The notes under the pieces are model-generated. The model had not been told where the DNA came from. It did no database searches and worked only from the letters and a program-made list of their open reading frames with translations. A DNA stretch of 64,000 nucleotides from positions 682,001 through 746,000 of the forward strand of contig NZ_BMGI01000002.1 in assembly GCF_014640115.1 (NCBI RefSeq). Reading direction: 5' to 3'. Below are positions 25,994 to 35,804 of the stretch, in pieces (position 1 is the stretch's first letter; each line of letters starts with the position of its first letter). The DNA comes from Sinisalibacter lacisalsi (GTDB lineage: Bacteria > Pseudomonadota > Alphaproteobacteria > Rhodobacterales > Rhodobacteraceae). A program made the translations under genes and the position numbers.

Positions 25994-26754
25994 GCGTCGT
26001 CGGCCTTGTCAGATTTCGCCGTCCTGGTCTTGGCGGTCTTCGCGGCGGGCTTGGCGGCGGGCTTCTTCGCGGGCGCTGCCGTCGCGGGTTTCTTTGCCGC
26101 GGGTTTCGCCGCGGCGGGCTTGGCAGCGGGTTTCTTCGCGGCTGGCTTTTTCGCGGCGGGCTTCTTGGCTGCGGGCTTGTCTCCAGCCGGCTTCTTCTCC
26201 GGCGTGGCTTTCTCGGCGGCGTCGCTCGCCTCTGCCGCGGGGGCCGCGGTCTGCGCCGGTTTCTGCACCGGCTTCGGCCGCTCCGGCGGCTTGCCCTTCA
26301 CCGGCTTCTTCGCGGTCTCACCTGCCGCCTTCTCGGCCGCCTCGCGGTCAAGCCGCGCCTGGCCCACCTTTTCGGTGGCGGCGCGGATCTTCTCGATATC
26401 GGCCTGGCGCTCGGGGTCGAGCCCCTTCGAGATCGCCTCTTCGCTGGTCTCGCCTTCCTTAGGTTTCGACGGCTTGGTCGGGTCCCATTTCTCGAACGAG
26501 TCCGCGGCCTGGTTGAGCTTGTCGAGCCCGTAGCTGCGTGGATTGGTGAGGCCCTTGAGCTCCTTCGATGCCTCGCGCATGCCGCTTTCATCAGCGGCGG
26601 CGTTCATCGCCGAGGTGAACTCACGACCAAGCGAGCGCAGCCGTGCGGTGAACCGCCCCAGCGTGCGGAACATTCCCGGCAGGTCTTTCGGCCCCACCAC
26701 GATCAACGCGATGATGCCGATGACGAGAAGCTCGGTGAAACCGATGTCGAACAT
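25990..26754 (-). CDS. tatB: Sec-independent translocase TatB with Lys/Ala/Pro-rich tail
   Basis: TatB works with TatC to bind twin-arginine signal peptides. The N-terminus MFDIGFTELLVIGIIALIVV is the classic TatB membrane helix, followed by the hinge GPKDLPGMFRTLGRF and an amphipathic helix. At 254 residues it is longer than usual (about 170). From about residue 180 the tail consists of short repeats such as KKPAAKKPAAKKPA, giving a strong positive charge. The underlying DNA at 26030-26200 is a run of imperfect repeats. No frameshift is visible. Confidence 0.93.
   Translation of the reverse strand: MFDIGFTELLVIGIIALIVVGPKDLPGMFRTLGRFTARLRSLGREFTSAMNAAADESGMREASKELKGLTNPRSYGLDKLNQAADSFEKWDPTKPSKPKEGETSEEAISKGLDPERQADIEKIRAATEKVGQARLDREAAEKAAGETAKKPVKGKPPERPKPVQKPAQTAAPAAEASDAAEKATPEKKPAGDKPAAKKPAAKKPAAKKPAAKPAAAKPAAKKPATAAPAKKPAAKPAAKTAKTRTAKSDKADDA
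26030..26200. repeat. Imperfect short repeats encoding the TatB basic tail
   Basis: The stretch is a degenerate tandem repeat of GCGGGCTTCTTCGCGGC-like units, read on the minus strand as Ala-Ala-Lys-Lys-Pro. Such tracts change in length easily by slippage, so tail length may differ between strains. Confidence 0.6.
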
Positions 26755-26774
26755 GGCCGCGCCCCCGGTTCAGA

Positions 26775-26984
26775 TCAGGCGTCGTCCTTGTCCTTTTCGG
26801 GGGTGACGTCTTTCGCGTCAGCCGCCGCCTGATCCTCGACTTCTTTCTTGCCCTCTTCGACTCCCTTCTTGAAGGAAGTGATCCCCTTGCCGACTTCGCC
26901 CATCAACGAGGCGATCTTGCCGCGCCCGAAGAGGACGAGAACGACAACCGCAATCAGCAAGACTTGCCATGGCCCAAGAGACAT
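26775..26984 (-). CDS. tatA: Twin-arginine translocase subunit TatA
   Basis: TatA forms the pore-like assembly of the Tat system. The 69-residue product starts [20 protein letters not shown], one membrane helix, followed by [21 protein letters not shown], the usual hinge and amphipathic helix, and an acidic tail. The ATG at 26984 has AAAGGAAAGCG upstream; the longer frame would add 31 unconserved residues. It is the first gene of tatABC-DUF815, with 20 bp to tatB. Confidence 0.95.
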   Translation of the reverse strand: MSLGPWQVLLIAVVVLVLFGRGKIASLMGEVGKGITSFKKGVEEGKKEVEDQAAADAKDVTPEKDKDDA

Positions 26985-27095
26985 TCGCTTTCCTTTCGCG
27001 GAACGTTTTTCCAACTCCCGCCCGTATCTATTGCTTCCGGACGGAAGATCAAAGCCCGAATGCGGGCGCACGCGCAAGAAAATGCCGGTGCCGGC

Positions 27096-28199
27096 TCAAT
27101 CGGCGCGCCGGCGCCAGTCTTTGCTGGGGATCACCGGGAAGACGAAACAGCGATCACGCCGGATCGCGATCCACAGATGCGTGCCGGCCTTGGGCAGGAA
27201 CACGCTCGGCACCGTGGCCTTGAGCAGCGAGCCGTCGAAATCCATGCGGAACTCGACGAGGCTTTCCTTGCCGATGAAGCGTGCGCGCTCCACCACGCCC
27301 CGCGCCCAGACGCCGTGCTCGGGGCTGGGTGCCGGCCCCTGCCCGCCGCGGTCGAAGTCGATCTTGATGTGCTGCGGGCGGATCACGATCTCGACCTCGG
27401 TGCCGTCGGCCTGGCCCGGCGCCATGAACTTTCCGAACGCGGTTTCGGTGAGCAATCCCTGCACCCGGCCCCGGATCACGTTGATATCGGAGAAAAACGC
27501 CGCCGCCTCGCGATCGACCGGCGCGTTGTAGACGTTGTAGGGCGCGCCCTGCTGCACGATGCGCCCGCGGCGCATCAGCGCGATCTCGTCGGCCATGCGC
27601 ATAGCCTCTTCGGGCTCGTGCGTCACCAGCAGAACCGCCGTGCCCTCGTCTTTCAGGATCGACAGGGTTTCGTCGCGGATGCCGTCGCGCAGGCGATTGT
27701 CGAGGCCGGAAAACGGCTCGTCCATCAGCATGATGCGGGGCCGCGGGGCCAGAGCCCGCGCCAGCGCCACACGCTGTTGTTCGCCGCCGGAAAGCTCGTG
27801 CGGGTAGCTGTCGATGTAGCGCAGAAGCCCGACCTTATCGAGCAGCTCGTGCACCCTCAGCCGCTTCTCGGTGCGGGTTCCGTCGAGGCCGAAGGCGATG
27901 TTGTCGAACACGCTGAGATGCGGGAACAGCGCGAAATCCTGGAACATCAGCCCTGTGCCGCGTTTCTCCGGCGGCACGAAAAAGCCGGGCGCGACGATTC
28001 GCTCGCCGTCGATGCGAATCTCCCCCTCGTCGGGCCAGTCGACCCCGGCGATGATCCGCAGCGTGGTGGACTTGCCGCAGCCGGAGGGGCCGAGCAGGCA
28101 TGTCACCTGCCCCGGCATCACGCTCAGCGACACCTCGCTCACCACCGGCACGCCGCCGAAACGCCGGGTGATGTTCCTCACTTCCAGCCGTGGTGTCAT
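27096..28199 (-). CDS. ABC transporter ATP-binding protein (FbpC/PotA-like), without permease genes
   Basis: This 367-residue ATPase has Walker A GPSGCGKSTT, signature LSGGEQQRVALARAL, Walker B IMLMDEPFSGLD and H-loop VTHEPEEAM. A C-terminal TOBE-type domain follows from about 270 (EVEIVIRPQHIKIDF). The architecture matches ferric-iron or polyamine importer ATPases. No permease or binding-protein genes stand next to it, so the transported substrate is unknown. The start at 28199 is preceded by an AT-rich promoter region with a near-palindrome around CCGATTA/TTATCGG (28224-28240). Confidence 0.88.
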   Translation of the reverse strand: MTPRLEVRNITRRFGGVPVVSEVSLSVMPGQVTCLLGPSGCGKSTTLRIIAGVDWPDEGEIRIDGERIVAPGFFVPPEKRGTGLMFQDFALFPHLSVFDNIAFGLDGTRTEKRLRVHELLDKVGLLRYIDSYPHELSGGEQQRVALARALAPRPRIMLMDEPFSGLDNRLRDGIRDETLSILKDEGTAVLLVTHEPEEAMRMADEIALMRRGRIVQQGAPYNVYNAPVDREAAAFFSDINVIRGRVQGLLTETAFGKFMAPGQADGTEVEIVIRPQHIKIDFDRGGQGPAPSPEHGVWARGVVERARFIGKESLVEFRMDFDGSLLKATVPSVFLPKAGTHLWIAIRRDRCFVFPVIPSKDWRRRAD

Positions 28200-28328
28200 G
28201 CCCGCGTCGACCCGCCCATACCCGATTAATCTTATCGGAATAGTTCCATTTCGCTGCAGATAGCAGCAAATCTCCGGCGCGGGCAAGCCTCGCCGGTCTC
28301 ATCATGGCCCAAATGCGCGGCCGTTGCC

Positions 28329-28348
28329 AGCCCGGCCCGGGCCGGGCT
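28329..28348 (-). terminator. Perfect GC palindrome at the 3' end of the SDR gene
   Basis: AGCCCGGCCC (28329-28338) is followed directly by its complement GGGCCGGGCT (28339-28348), touching the SDR stop codon. It would form a strong hairpin in the transcript, but no T run follows. It may separate SDR transcription from the ABC ATPase promoter. Confidence 0.4.
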
Positions 28349-29127
28349 CAGATGGTCGCGTTCACCTCGCCGCCATCGGCGAGGATGTTCTGCCCGACGA
28401 TGAAGGCCGCCTGTTGCGAGCACAGGAACGCGCAAGCGGCGCCGAATTCCTCGGGCGTGCCGTCGCGCCCCACCGGGTTGGTGGCGAGGCGTTGGGCCTT
28501 CTGCGTGTCGATGCTGATGCCCTTGAGCTCGGCGTTGCGGGCGTCCATCGTGCGGATGCGGTCGGTGTCATGCGAGCCGGGCAGCAGGTTGTTGATCGTC
28601 ACCCCCGAATGCGCAACCTGCCGCGCGGTGCCGGCCACGAAGCCGGTCAACCCGGCGCGCGCCGAGTTCGAAAGGCCCAGCGCCGCCAGCGGCGCCTTGA
28701 CCGCGCGGCTGGTGATGTTGATCACGCGGCCCCAGCCGCGCGCCATCATCCCCGGCACCAGCGCCTGGATCAGCGCCACCGGGGTGAGCATGTTGGCGTC
28801 GAGCGCGGCGATGAAGTCGTCGCGGTCCCAGTCCGTCCAGGTGCCCGGCGGCGGACCCCCGGCGTTGGTGACGAGGATATCCACCTCGCCGGCCACCGCG
28901 AGCACCTCGGCGCGGCCTGCCTCGGTGGTGATATCGGCGGCTACAGTCTCGACCGGAACGCCGAAACGGTCACGAATCTCCGCCGCCGTCGCCTCGAGCG
29001 CCTCGGCGCCGCGCGCGTTCAGCACGAGGCTCACCCCCTCGCCTGCCAGCGCCTCGGCACAGCCGCGCCCTAGGCCTTTGGAGGAGGCGCAGACCAGCGC
29101 CCGTTTCCCACGTAATCCGAAGTCCAT
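28348..29127 (-). CDS. SDR-family oxidoreductase with altered active site
   Basis: This 259-residue Rossmann protein has the nucleotide motif ASSKGLGRG (here in MDFGLRGKRALVCASSKGLG) and TNAGGPPPG, typical of classical short-chain dehydrogenases. The usual Tyr-x3-Lys pair is not evident: the aligned stretch reads LGLSNSARAGLTGF, with Ser and Arg where Tyr and Lys are expected. It therefore may be a catalytically divergent member. ATG 29127 is chosen because GGGAGAG lies 6 nt upstream; ATG 29133 is the alternative. No operon partner is obvious. Confidence 0.85.
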   Translation of the reverse strand: MDFGLRGKRALVCASSKGLGRGCAEALAGEGVSLVLNARGAEALEATAAEIRDRFGVPVETVAADITTEAGRAEVLAVAGEVDILVTNAGGPPPGTWTDWDRDDFIAALDANMLTPVALIQALVPGMMARGWGRVINITSRAVKAPLAALGLSNSARAGLTGFVAGTARQVAHSGVTINNLLPGSHDTDRIRTMDARNAELKGISIDTQKAQRLATNPVGRDGTPEEFGAACAFLCSQQAAFIVGQNILADGGEVNATI

Positions 29128-29301
29128 CGCCATCTCTCCCGCGTTGTTCACCTTCGCCTAGCAAAGGCCGAGCGATTCGCCCATGCCGGGGGGTGGTTGC
29201 CGGCGGCGCGACAATCCTCTGCGCAGCGCCGCACCTGGCCCTGGACCGGCAACAATTCGCCATGCGCGACAGGCCGGGATCGCTTTGTTTTCATGCCTTC
29301 G

Positions 29302-29330
29302 TTGACCCGATCGCCGCCGAAGCATAGGAT
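29302..29330 (+). promoter_or_regulatory. Sigma-70 promoter of the Hint-domain gene
   Basis: TTGACC (29302-29307) and TAGGAT (29325-29330) are separated by 17 nt, placing the transcription start near 29337. GGGAG follows before the ATG at 29366. Confidence 0.65.
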
Positions 29331-29365
29331 CTCATGGCTGCGGTGGGGGCCGCGTGGGAGCTGTC

Positions 29366-30385
29366 ATGTCATTTCAACCGATCCAGGTCGAGTTGCCGGT
29401 CCGGCATATCTCGGTGTTCCCGGCCGAGGCCTTTCGCGCCATTCATGGCGTGAACGAGGGCGATCCGCTCACCGATGCGTCGGACCTCCTGCACGAAGAC
29501 ATCTACGCGCTCGACGAAGACGCCCAGCCGCTGCGGCTCGGGCTGGCCTCGGATGGCACGCCGGTGTTCCGCGTTGCCGCCGGCAGTGCCACCGGCCGGC
29601 CCGGCGCGCCGGTCCACCTCGACAGCCTGCTCACCTTCATGGGGCCGGCGGGAGAAACCCGCGAGGCGCTGGTTTTCGTCGAGGTCGATGCCGCCACGGG
29701 CACGATCTCGCAGGTTTACCTCCACCCGCTCGCCCCGTTCGCGGCGAAGGCCGGTTACACCCTTGTCACCGTCGAGCACGAGGCGGCCGCCGCGCGGCTC
29801 GCCGCCACCGCCACCGTTGCCTTCACCCGCGGCACCCAGATCACCATGGCCGATGGCCGCCAGGTGCCGATCGAGGCGATCCGCCCCGGCGACAAGGTGC
29901 TCACCCGCGATTCCGGCCCGCAGGCGGTGCGCTGGACCGGGGTTCAGACCCTGCGCGCCACCGGCGCCTTCGCGCCGATCACCATCGCCCCGGGCACGCT
30001 CAACAACACCGGCAGGCTGGTGGTCAGCCCGAACCACCGGCTGTTCATCTACCAGCGCGTCGACGCGCTCGGCGCCGGACGCAAGGAGATCCTCGTCAAG
30101 GCCGGGCTCCTGGTGAACGGCACCAGCGTGACGCAGGAGCCGGGCGGCTTCGTGGATTATTTCCAGATCCTGTTCGACAAGCACGAGATCATCTACGCCG
30201 AGGGCATCGCCGCCGAGAGCCTCTTCGTCGACACCACGACAAGGCCGGTTCTGCCCGAGGAAGTGGCAAGGCGGCTGCAGGACCGGCCCGAAAGCGCGCG
30301 TCTGCCCGGTCACGAACTGGGCGAGGCCGATCTGGCGCGCAGCGCGAGCGCGGTCGCGATGCTCAAGCGCATCTCGGCGCTCTGA
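29366..30385 (+). CDS. Hint-domain protein (Hint_2 type) lacking the N-terminal cysteine
   Basis: This 339-residue protein has an N-terminal domain of about 140 residues, then a Hint (hedgehog/intein) fold: RGTQITMADGRQVPIEAIRP, VGDKVL-like GDKVLTRDSG, and SPNHRLFIYQ with the block-B His. Hint domains cut themselves through a Cys or Ser at the start of the fold; here that position is Ala (about residue 152, TVAFTRG), so self-splicing is unlikely. Related genes are frequent in Rhodobacterales, with unknown roles. There is no signal peptide. It has its own sigma-70 promoter. Confidence 0.82.
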   Translation: MSFQPIQVELPVRHISVFPAEAFRAIHGVNEGDPLTDASDLLHEDIYALDEDAQPLRLGLASDGTPVFRVAAGSATGRPGAPVHLDSLLTFMGPAGETREALVFVEVDAATGTISQVYLHPLAPFAAKAGYTLVTVEHEAAAARLAATATVAFTRGTQITMADGRQVPIEAIRPGDKVLTRDSGPQAVRWTGVQTLRATGAFAPITIAPGTLNNTGRLVVSPNHRLFIYQRVDALGAGRKEILVKAGLLVNGTSVTQEPGGFVDYFQILFDKHEIIYAEGIAAESLFVDTTTRPVLPEEVARRLQDRPESARLPGHELGEADLARSASAVAMLKRISAL

Positions 30386-30418
30386 AACCGCGCCGGTCCC
30401 CGCCCGGCCCTGTCGCGC

Positions 30419-30447
30419 TTGCCGCGCCCCCCCGCCTCGCTTATATC
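30419..30447 (+). promoter_or_regulatory. Putative prfC promoter giving a leaderless mRNA
   Basis: TTGCCG (30419-30424) and TATATC (30442-30447) are 17 nt apart. The transcription start would fall at about 30454, at or next to the ATG (30455). No Shine-Dalgarno sequence stands before this ATG. Confidence 0.5.
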
Positions 30448-30454
30448 CGCGGCC

Positions 30455-32065
<1,611 letters not shown>

Positions 32066-32069
32066 ACCC

Positions 32070-32792
32070 GTGCAGGAACGCTATCTCGGCGACAGCCACG
32101 ATTTCCTGAAATACGCCGTTCTGAAGGCGTTGCACGCCGGGCTTGGCGGACCCGTGGGGCTGAACTGGTATCTCACCCACCCCGAGACGGTCGACCCGTG
32201 CGGCAATGGAGACGGCGAGAAGCGCCATCACCTCACCCAGCCGGTCTGGCGCAACTGCGACCCCGATCTCCTGGCCGGGATGGCGGCGTTTTCCGATCCT
32301 TCCGGCCGCACGCTTGCGCGTTTCGAGGCGAGCGACATCCTGCCCGCCGATACGCGATATATGTCGGACCCGGTGCCGACCGACCGCGACGCTCGGGCAG
32401 ACTGGCATCGCCGCGCCCTCGACCTGCTCGCGCCCTGCACGGCCGTTTTCCTGGATCCCGATAACGGCTTCGAAGTGCGCTCGATGACCCGAAAGCGCAG
32501 CCCGAAATACGCACTCTTCGAGGAAGTGCACGCCTACCGCGCGAGGGGTCAGGCGGTGGTCACGATCCAGTTCGCGCCCCGGCGTCCGCTGGCCGACGTG
32601 GCGCGCGAGATGCTCGCCCGCCACAGCACGGCATTCCCCGAAGACCGCGGGTTGGCGATGTTGCGCGGGCGCAGCGCCCCGAACATCCTGCTACAGCTGG
32701 CGGCACCGCCCGCCCGGCAAAACGCCTTGCGCGAGGCGTTGGACGCGCTTGTCCACCGCCTGCCCGGCAAACTCGAATGGATCGCCGCATGA
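32070..32792 (+). CDS. Conserved protein of unknown function, prfC operon
   Basis: This 240-residue protein starts at GTG 32070, 4 bp after prfC, as MQERYLGDSHDFLKYAVLKA. The conserved-looking signatures are RYLGDSHDFLKY near the start and FLDPDNGFEVRSM in the middle. The Asp-Pro-Asp-Asn-Gly motif is met in a group of bacterial proteins that resemble the TcmP/methyltransferase-like families, but the similarity is too weak to name a reaction. There are no membrane segments. Its stop overlaps the next start by 4 bp, so it is co-translated with the following gene. Confidence 0.75.
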   Translation: MQERYLGDSHDFLKYAVLKALHAGLGGPVGLNWYLTHPETVDPCGNGDGEKRHHLTQPVWRNCDPDLLAGMAAFSDPSGRTLARFEASDILPADTRYMSDPVPTDRDARADWHRRALDLLAPCTAVFLDPDNGFEVRSMTRKRSPKYALFEEVHAYRARGQAVVTIQFAPRRPLADVAREMLARHSTAFPEDRGLAMLRGRSAPNILLQLAAPPARQNALREALDALVHRLPGKLEWIAA

Positions 32793-33292
32793 CCACCGCC
32801 ATCCCGCGCAAGATCGTCGCCGAGGCCCTTGGGGTCGACGAGGCCAGCCTGCCTCCCGGCGACCTGCCGCTCGACCGGCTCGCCGCGCGCTTTCTCGCCT
32901 ACCTGCGCGCCGGCGACGGGGAATCCCCGGCCCCCGCCACGCACCCCGACGCATGGACCGTCGCCCTTTTCGACGCGCTGGTGCGCGATCACCCCGGCCC
33001 CGCGCTCGCCGCGATCCGCGCCGCGCTCGCGGCCTGCGCAAGCCCCGAGGACGTGGCGATGGTGGCCGCCGGCCCGCTCGAAGACGCGATCGGCGCGCAG
33101 GGGTCGGCGCTGATCGACGAGATCGAGCACCTCGCCGCCACCGCGCCGCGCTTCGCCTATGCGCTCACCGGGGTCTGGCCGGGCGAACCCGGCGCCGCGC
33201 CGCTCCTCTGGGCGAGGATCGAGGCGGCGCGGGCGGGTGTTCCCGGCCTCGACGACGGCGCGCCGCTGCCGCCCGCCGACGGGCTGGGCTGA
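32789..33292 (+). CDS. DUF6869-like protein of unknown function
   Basis: This 167-residue helical, Ala-rich acidic protein starts MTTAIPRKIVAEALGVDEAS. A middle region GPLEDAIGAQGSALIDEIEH followed by ARFAYALTGVWPG resembles small proteins with a DUF6869-type pattern. The ATG at 32789 overlaps the preceding gene's stop as ATGA, better supported than a start 12 nt upstream. It is the last gene of the prfC group. The function is unknown. Confidence 0.65.
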   Translation: MTTAIPRKIVAEALGVDEASLPPGDLPLDRLAARFLAYLRAGDGESPAPATHPDAWTVALFDALVRDHPGPALAAIRAALAACASPEDVAMVAAGPLEDAIGAQGSALIDEIEHLAATAPRFAYALTGVWPGEPGAAPLLWARIEAARAGVPGLDDGAPLPPADGLG

Positions 33293-33302
33293 GCTGAGCC
33301 GG

Positions 33303-33722
33303 TCAGGCCAGCTTGGCGTCCATCGTGATCTCGCAGCCGAGCAGTTGCGAGATCGGGCAGCCGGTCTCGGCGGCTTCGGCCGCTTTGAGGATCGCCGCCT
33401 CGTCACCCGGCGCCTTGATCGTGGTTTCGAGATGCGCGTTCACGATCTTCGGGCCATCCTCCATCGACAGCGAGATCGTCGAGCGGGTTTCGATCCGCTC
33501 GGCGGTGATCCCCTGTTCGGCGAGGATGTTGGCGAGCGCCATCGAAAAGCAGGCGGCATGGGCCGCGCCGATCAGCTCTTCGGGGTTGGTGCCCGGCTTG
33601 TCTTCGAACCGTTCGCGAAAATCGTAGGCCACGCCGTCGAGCACGCCACTCTGCGACGAAAGATGCCCCTGCCCGTCTTTCAACGTGCCTTCCCAGATCG
33701 CGCTTCCGTGTTTCCTGATCAT
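33303..33722 (-). CDS. OsmC family peroxiredoxin
   Basis: This 139-residue OsmC-type protein reduces organic hydroperoxides through two cysteines, visible in AAHAACFSMAL and ETGCPISQLL, with the conserved Arg in FRERFEDKPGTNPEEL. It is cytoplasmic. AGGAGGACGAC precedes the ATG at 33722. It is read divergently from the helicase gene. An imperfect sigma-70-like TTGACA lies 5' of it (about 33768-33773 on the minus strand). Confidence 0.92.
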   Translation of the reverse strand: MIRKHGSAIWEGTLKDGQGHLSSQSGVLDGVAYDFRERFEDKPGTNPEELIGAAHAACFSMALANILAEQGITAERIETRSTISLSMEDGPKIVNAHLETTIKAPGDEAAILKAAEAAETGCPISQLLGCEITMDAKLA

Positions 33723-33815
33723 GTCGTCCTCCTGTTCGCTATGCCCCATTGTGCCGCCCGCACCACCGCCCCTGTCAAGAGCCGCCGCCGTGATCGCCGC
33801 GCAACGCCGATCTCC

Positions 33816-33844
33816 TTGACCTTTCCGCGCTCGCCCGGTAATGC
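33816..33844 (+). promoter_or_regulatory. Sigma-70 promoter of the DEAD-box helicase gene
   Basis: TTGACC (33816-33821) and TAATGC (33839-33844) are separated by 17 nt. The leader to the TTG start at 33936 is about 85 nt, long enough for folding, as is common for cold-regulated helicases. Confidence 0.6.
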
Positions 33845-33935
33845 GTCACACATCAAGACGCCCCGGCAATCCGGCCGGGCGGGCCGCGCTGATTTTGCGG
33901 CCAGTTGCGCCGCGAACCCAGACGAAAGGCACCAC

Positions 33936-35393
33936 TTGACCAAATTCTCCGAACTCAACCTGAGCCCGAAAGTTCTCAAGGCCGTCGAAGAGGCAGGCTA
34001 CGAGACCCCGACCCCGATTCAGGAAGGCGCGATCCCGCCGGCCCTCGAGGGCCGCGACGTGCTCGGCATCGCCCAGACCGGCACCGGCAAGACGGCCTCC
34101 TTCGTGCTGCCGATGATCACCCAGCTCGCCCGCGGCCGCGCCCGGGCGCGGATGCCGCGCAGCCTCGTGCTCTGCCCCACCCGCGAGCTCGCCGCGCAGG
34201 TTGCCGAGAACTTCGAGAACTACGCCAAGTACGTGAAGCTCACCAAGGCGCTGCTGATCGGCGGCGTCAGCTTCAAGGAACAGGATCAGCTGATCGACCG
34301 CGGCGTCGACGTTCTGATCGCAACGCCGGGCCGCCTGCTCGACCATTTCGAGCGCGGCAAGCTCTTGCTCACCGGCGTGCAGATCATGGTGGTCGATGAG
34401 GCCGACCGGATGCTCGACATGGGCTTCATCCCCGATATCGAGCGCATCTTCGGCCTCGTGCCCTTCACCCGGCAAACGCTGTTCTTCTCCGCCACCATGG
34501 CGCCGGAGATCGAGCGCATCACCAATACCTTCCTCTCCAGCCCCGCCCGCGTCGAAGTGGCCCGCCAGGCCACCGCCTCGGCGACGATCGAACAGGCGCT
34601 GGTGATGTTCAAACCCTCGCGCCGCGACCGCGCGGCGACCGAGAAGCGCGCCGTGCTGCGCGCGCTCATCGACGCCGAGGGCGAGGCCTGCACCAACGCC
34701 ATCATCTTCTGCAACCGCAAGACGGACGTGGATATCGTCGCCAAGAGCCTCAAGAAGGGCGGCTACAATGCCGAACCGATCCACGGCGATCTCGACCAGT
34801 CCAAGCGCACGGCGGTGCTTCAGGGGTTCCGAGACGGCACGATCCGCTACCTCTGTGCCTCCGACGTCGCCGCGCGCGGGCTCGACATCCCGAACGTGAG
34901 CCACATCTTCAACTTCGACGTACCGAGCCACGCCGAAGACTACATCCACCGCATCGGCCGCACCGGCCGCGCCGGGCGCTCGGGCAAGACCTTCATGATC
35001 TGCGAGCCGCGCGACGAAAAGAACCTCGACGCGGTCGAACGCCTGATCGAGGGCCCCATTCCCCGCGTCGCCAACCCGCTTGGCGGCGGCCAGGACACGG
35101 CAGCCGAAGGCGCGCCGGCACCGCAGCCGGAACCCGAAGCGCCGCAGGCGGAAAAGAAACCGTCCTCGCGCAGCCGCAGCCGCAGCCGCAAACCCGCCGA
35201 GGAAGCTCCCGCAGCAGCCCCGGCACCGGCCCAAACGCCGGCACCGGCTGAGGAGGCCCCTGTGCGCGAAGAAAAACCGGCAAGCCGCCCGCGCTCTTCG
35301 GGCCGCGGCAAGGGCGACGACAAAGCCGTCGTCGGCATGGGCGACCACCTGCCCGGCTTCATCGCCCTGAGCTTCGAAGACCGGCGCGGCTGA
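33936..35393 (+). CDS. DEAD-box RNA helicase, RhlE type, with low-complexity tail
   Basis: The protein (485 residues) has all core motifs: Q motif (YETPTPIQEGAIPPALEGRD), Walker A AQTGTGKTAS, CPTRELAAQ, VVDEADRMLDMG, SATMAP, and HRIGRTGRAGRSG. The catalytic core spans about 1-385; the tail is Pro/Glu/Ala then Arg/Ser-rich (SRSRSRSRKPAEE), an RNA-binding-like region. The start is TTG at 33936, supported by GAAAGG 6 nt upstream and by MTKFSELNLSP as expected for the family; an ATG start would not fit the conserved N-terminus. Role: RNA unwinding in ribosome assembly or decay. Confidence 0.93.
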   Translation: MTKFSELNLSPKVLKAVEEAGYETPTPIQEGAIPPALEGRDVLGIAQTGTGKTASFVLPMITQLARGRARARMPRSLVLCPTRELAAQVAENFENYAKYVKLTKALLIGGVSFKEQDQLIDRGVDVLIATPGRLLDHFERGKLLLTGVQIMVVDEADRMLDMGFIPDIERIFGLVPFTRQTLFFSATMAPEIERITNTFLSSPARVEVARQATASATIEQALVMFKPSRRDRAATEKRAVLRALIDAEGEACTNAIIFCNRKTDVDIVAKSLKKGGYNAEPIHGDLDQSKRTAVLQGFRDGTIRYLCASDVAARGLDIPNVSHIFNFDVPSHAEDYIHRIGRTGRAGRSGKTFMICEPRDEKNLDAVERLIEGPIPRVANPLGGGQDTAAEGAPAPQPEPEAPQAEKKPSSRSRSRSRKPAEEAPAAAPAPAQTPAPAEEAPVREEKPASRPRSSGRGKGDDKAVVGMGDHLPGFIALSFEDRRG

Positions 35394-35477
35394 ACAGCCT
35401 CCCGCCTGTGGTAACCTTTTGTTTCGGTCCCGGTGCGATACTGCGGGTGAACCCCCCGCGAATCGCAAGGAGGCCGC

Positions 35478-35798
35478 ATGAACCAGATCCAGCCGGACCA
35501 GCGCGCCCGCAAGCGCACCAGCTGCAGCAACCGGATCGAACTCCTTTTCGGTGAACACCGGCTGCCGGCCGAACTTCTCAACATCTCCTTCGCCGGTTTC
35601 CAAGCCCGCCTCGCCCCCGGCAGCGCCGGGGCGGACCTCGCCGCACTCGAGGCCGTGCGGTTCGAAGGCCTGCCGGCTGTCTCGGCCTCGGTGGTCTGGC
35701 ACCACGGCGAGACCTTGGGCGCCGCCTTCGATGCGCCCGAAAAGGCCGGGCCGGTGATCGCCGGCTTCATCGAGCTTTTCGTGCCACCGGAAGGCTAG
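35478..35798 (+). CDS. Small PilZ-domain protein
   Basis: This 106-residue protein shows the two c-di-GMP-binding elements of PilZ domains: an Arg-rich stretch RARKRT near residue 9 and NISFAGFQARL at about 36, in line with the (D/N)-x-S-x-x-G pattern. It would sense cyclic di-GMP. AAGGAGGCCGC gives a very strong ribosome-binding site. No flagellar, cellulose or diguanylate cyclase genes are near. Confidence 0.78.
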   Translation: MNQIQPDQRARKRTSCSNRIELLFGEHRLPAELLNISFAGFQARLAPGSAGADLAALEAVRFEGLPAVSASVVWHHGETLGAAFDAPEKAGPVIAGFIELFVPPEG

Positions 35799-35804
35799 CC
35801 AGCC

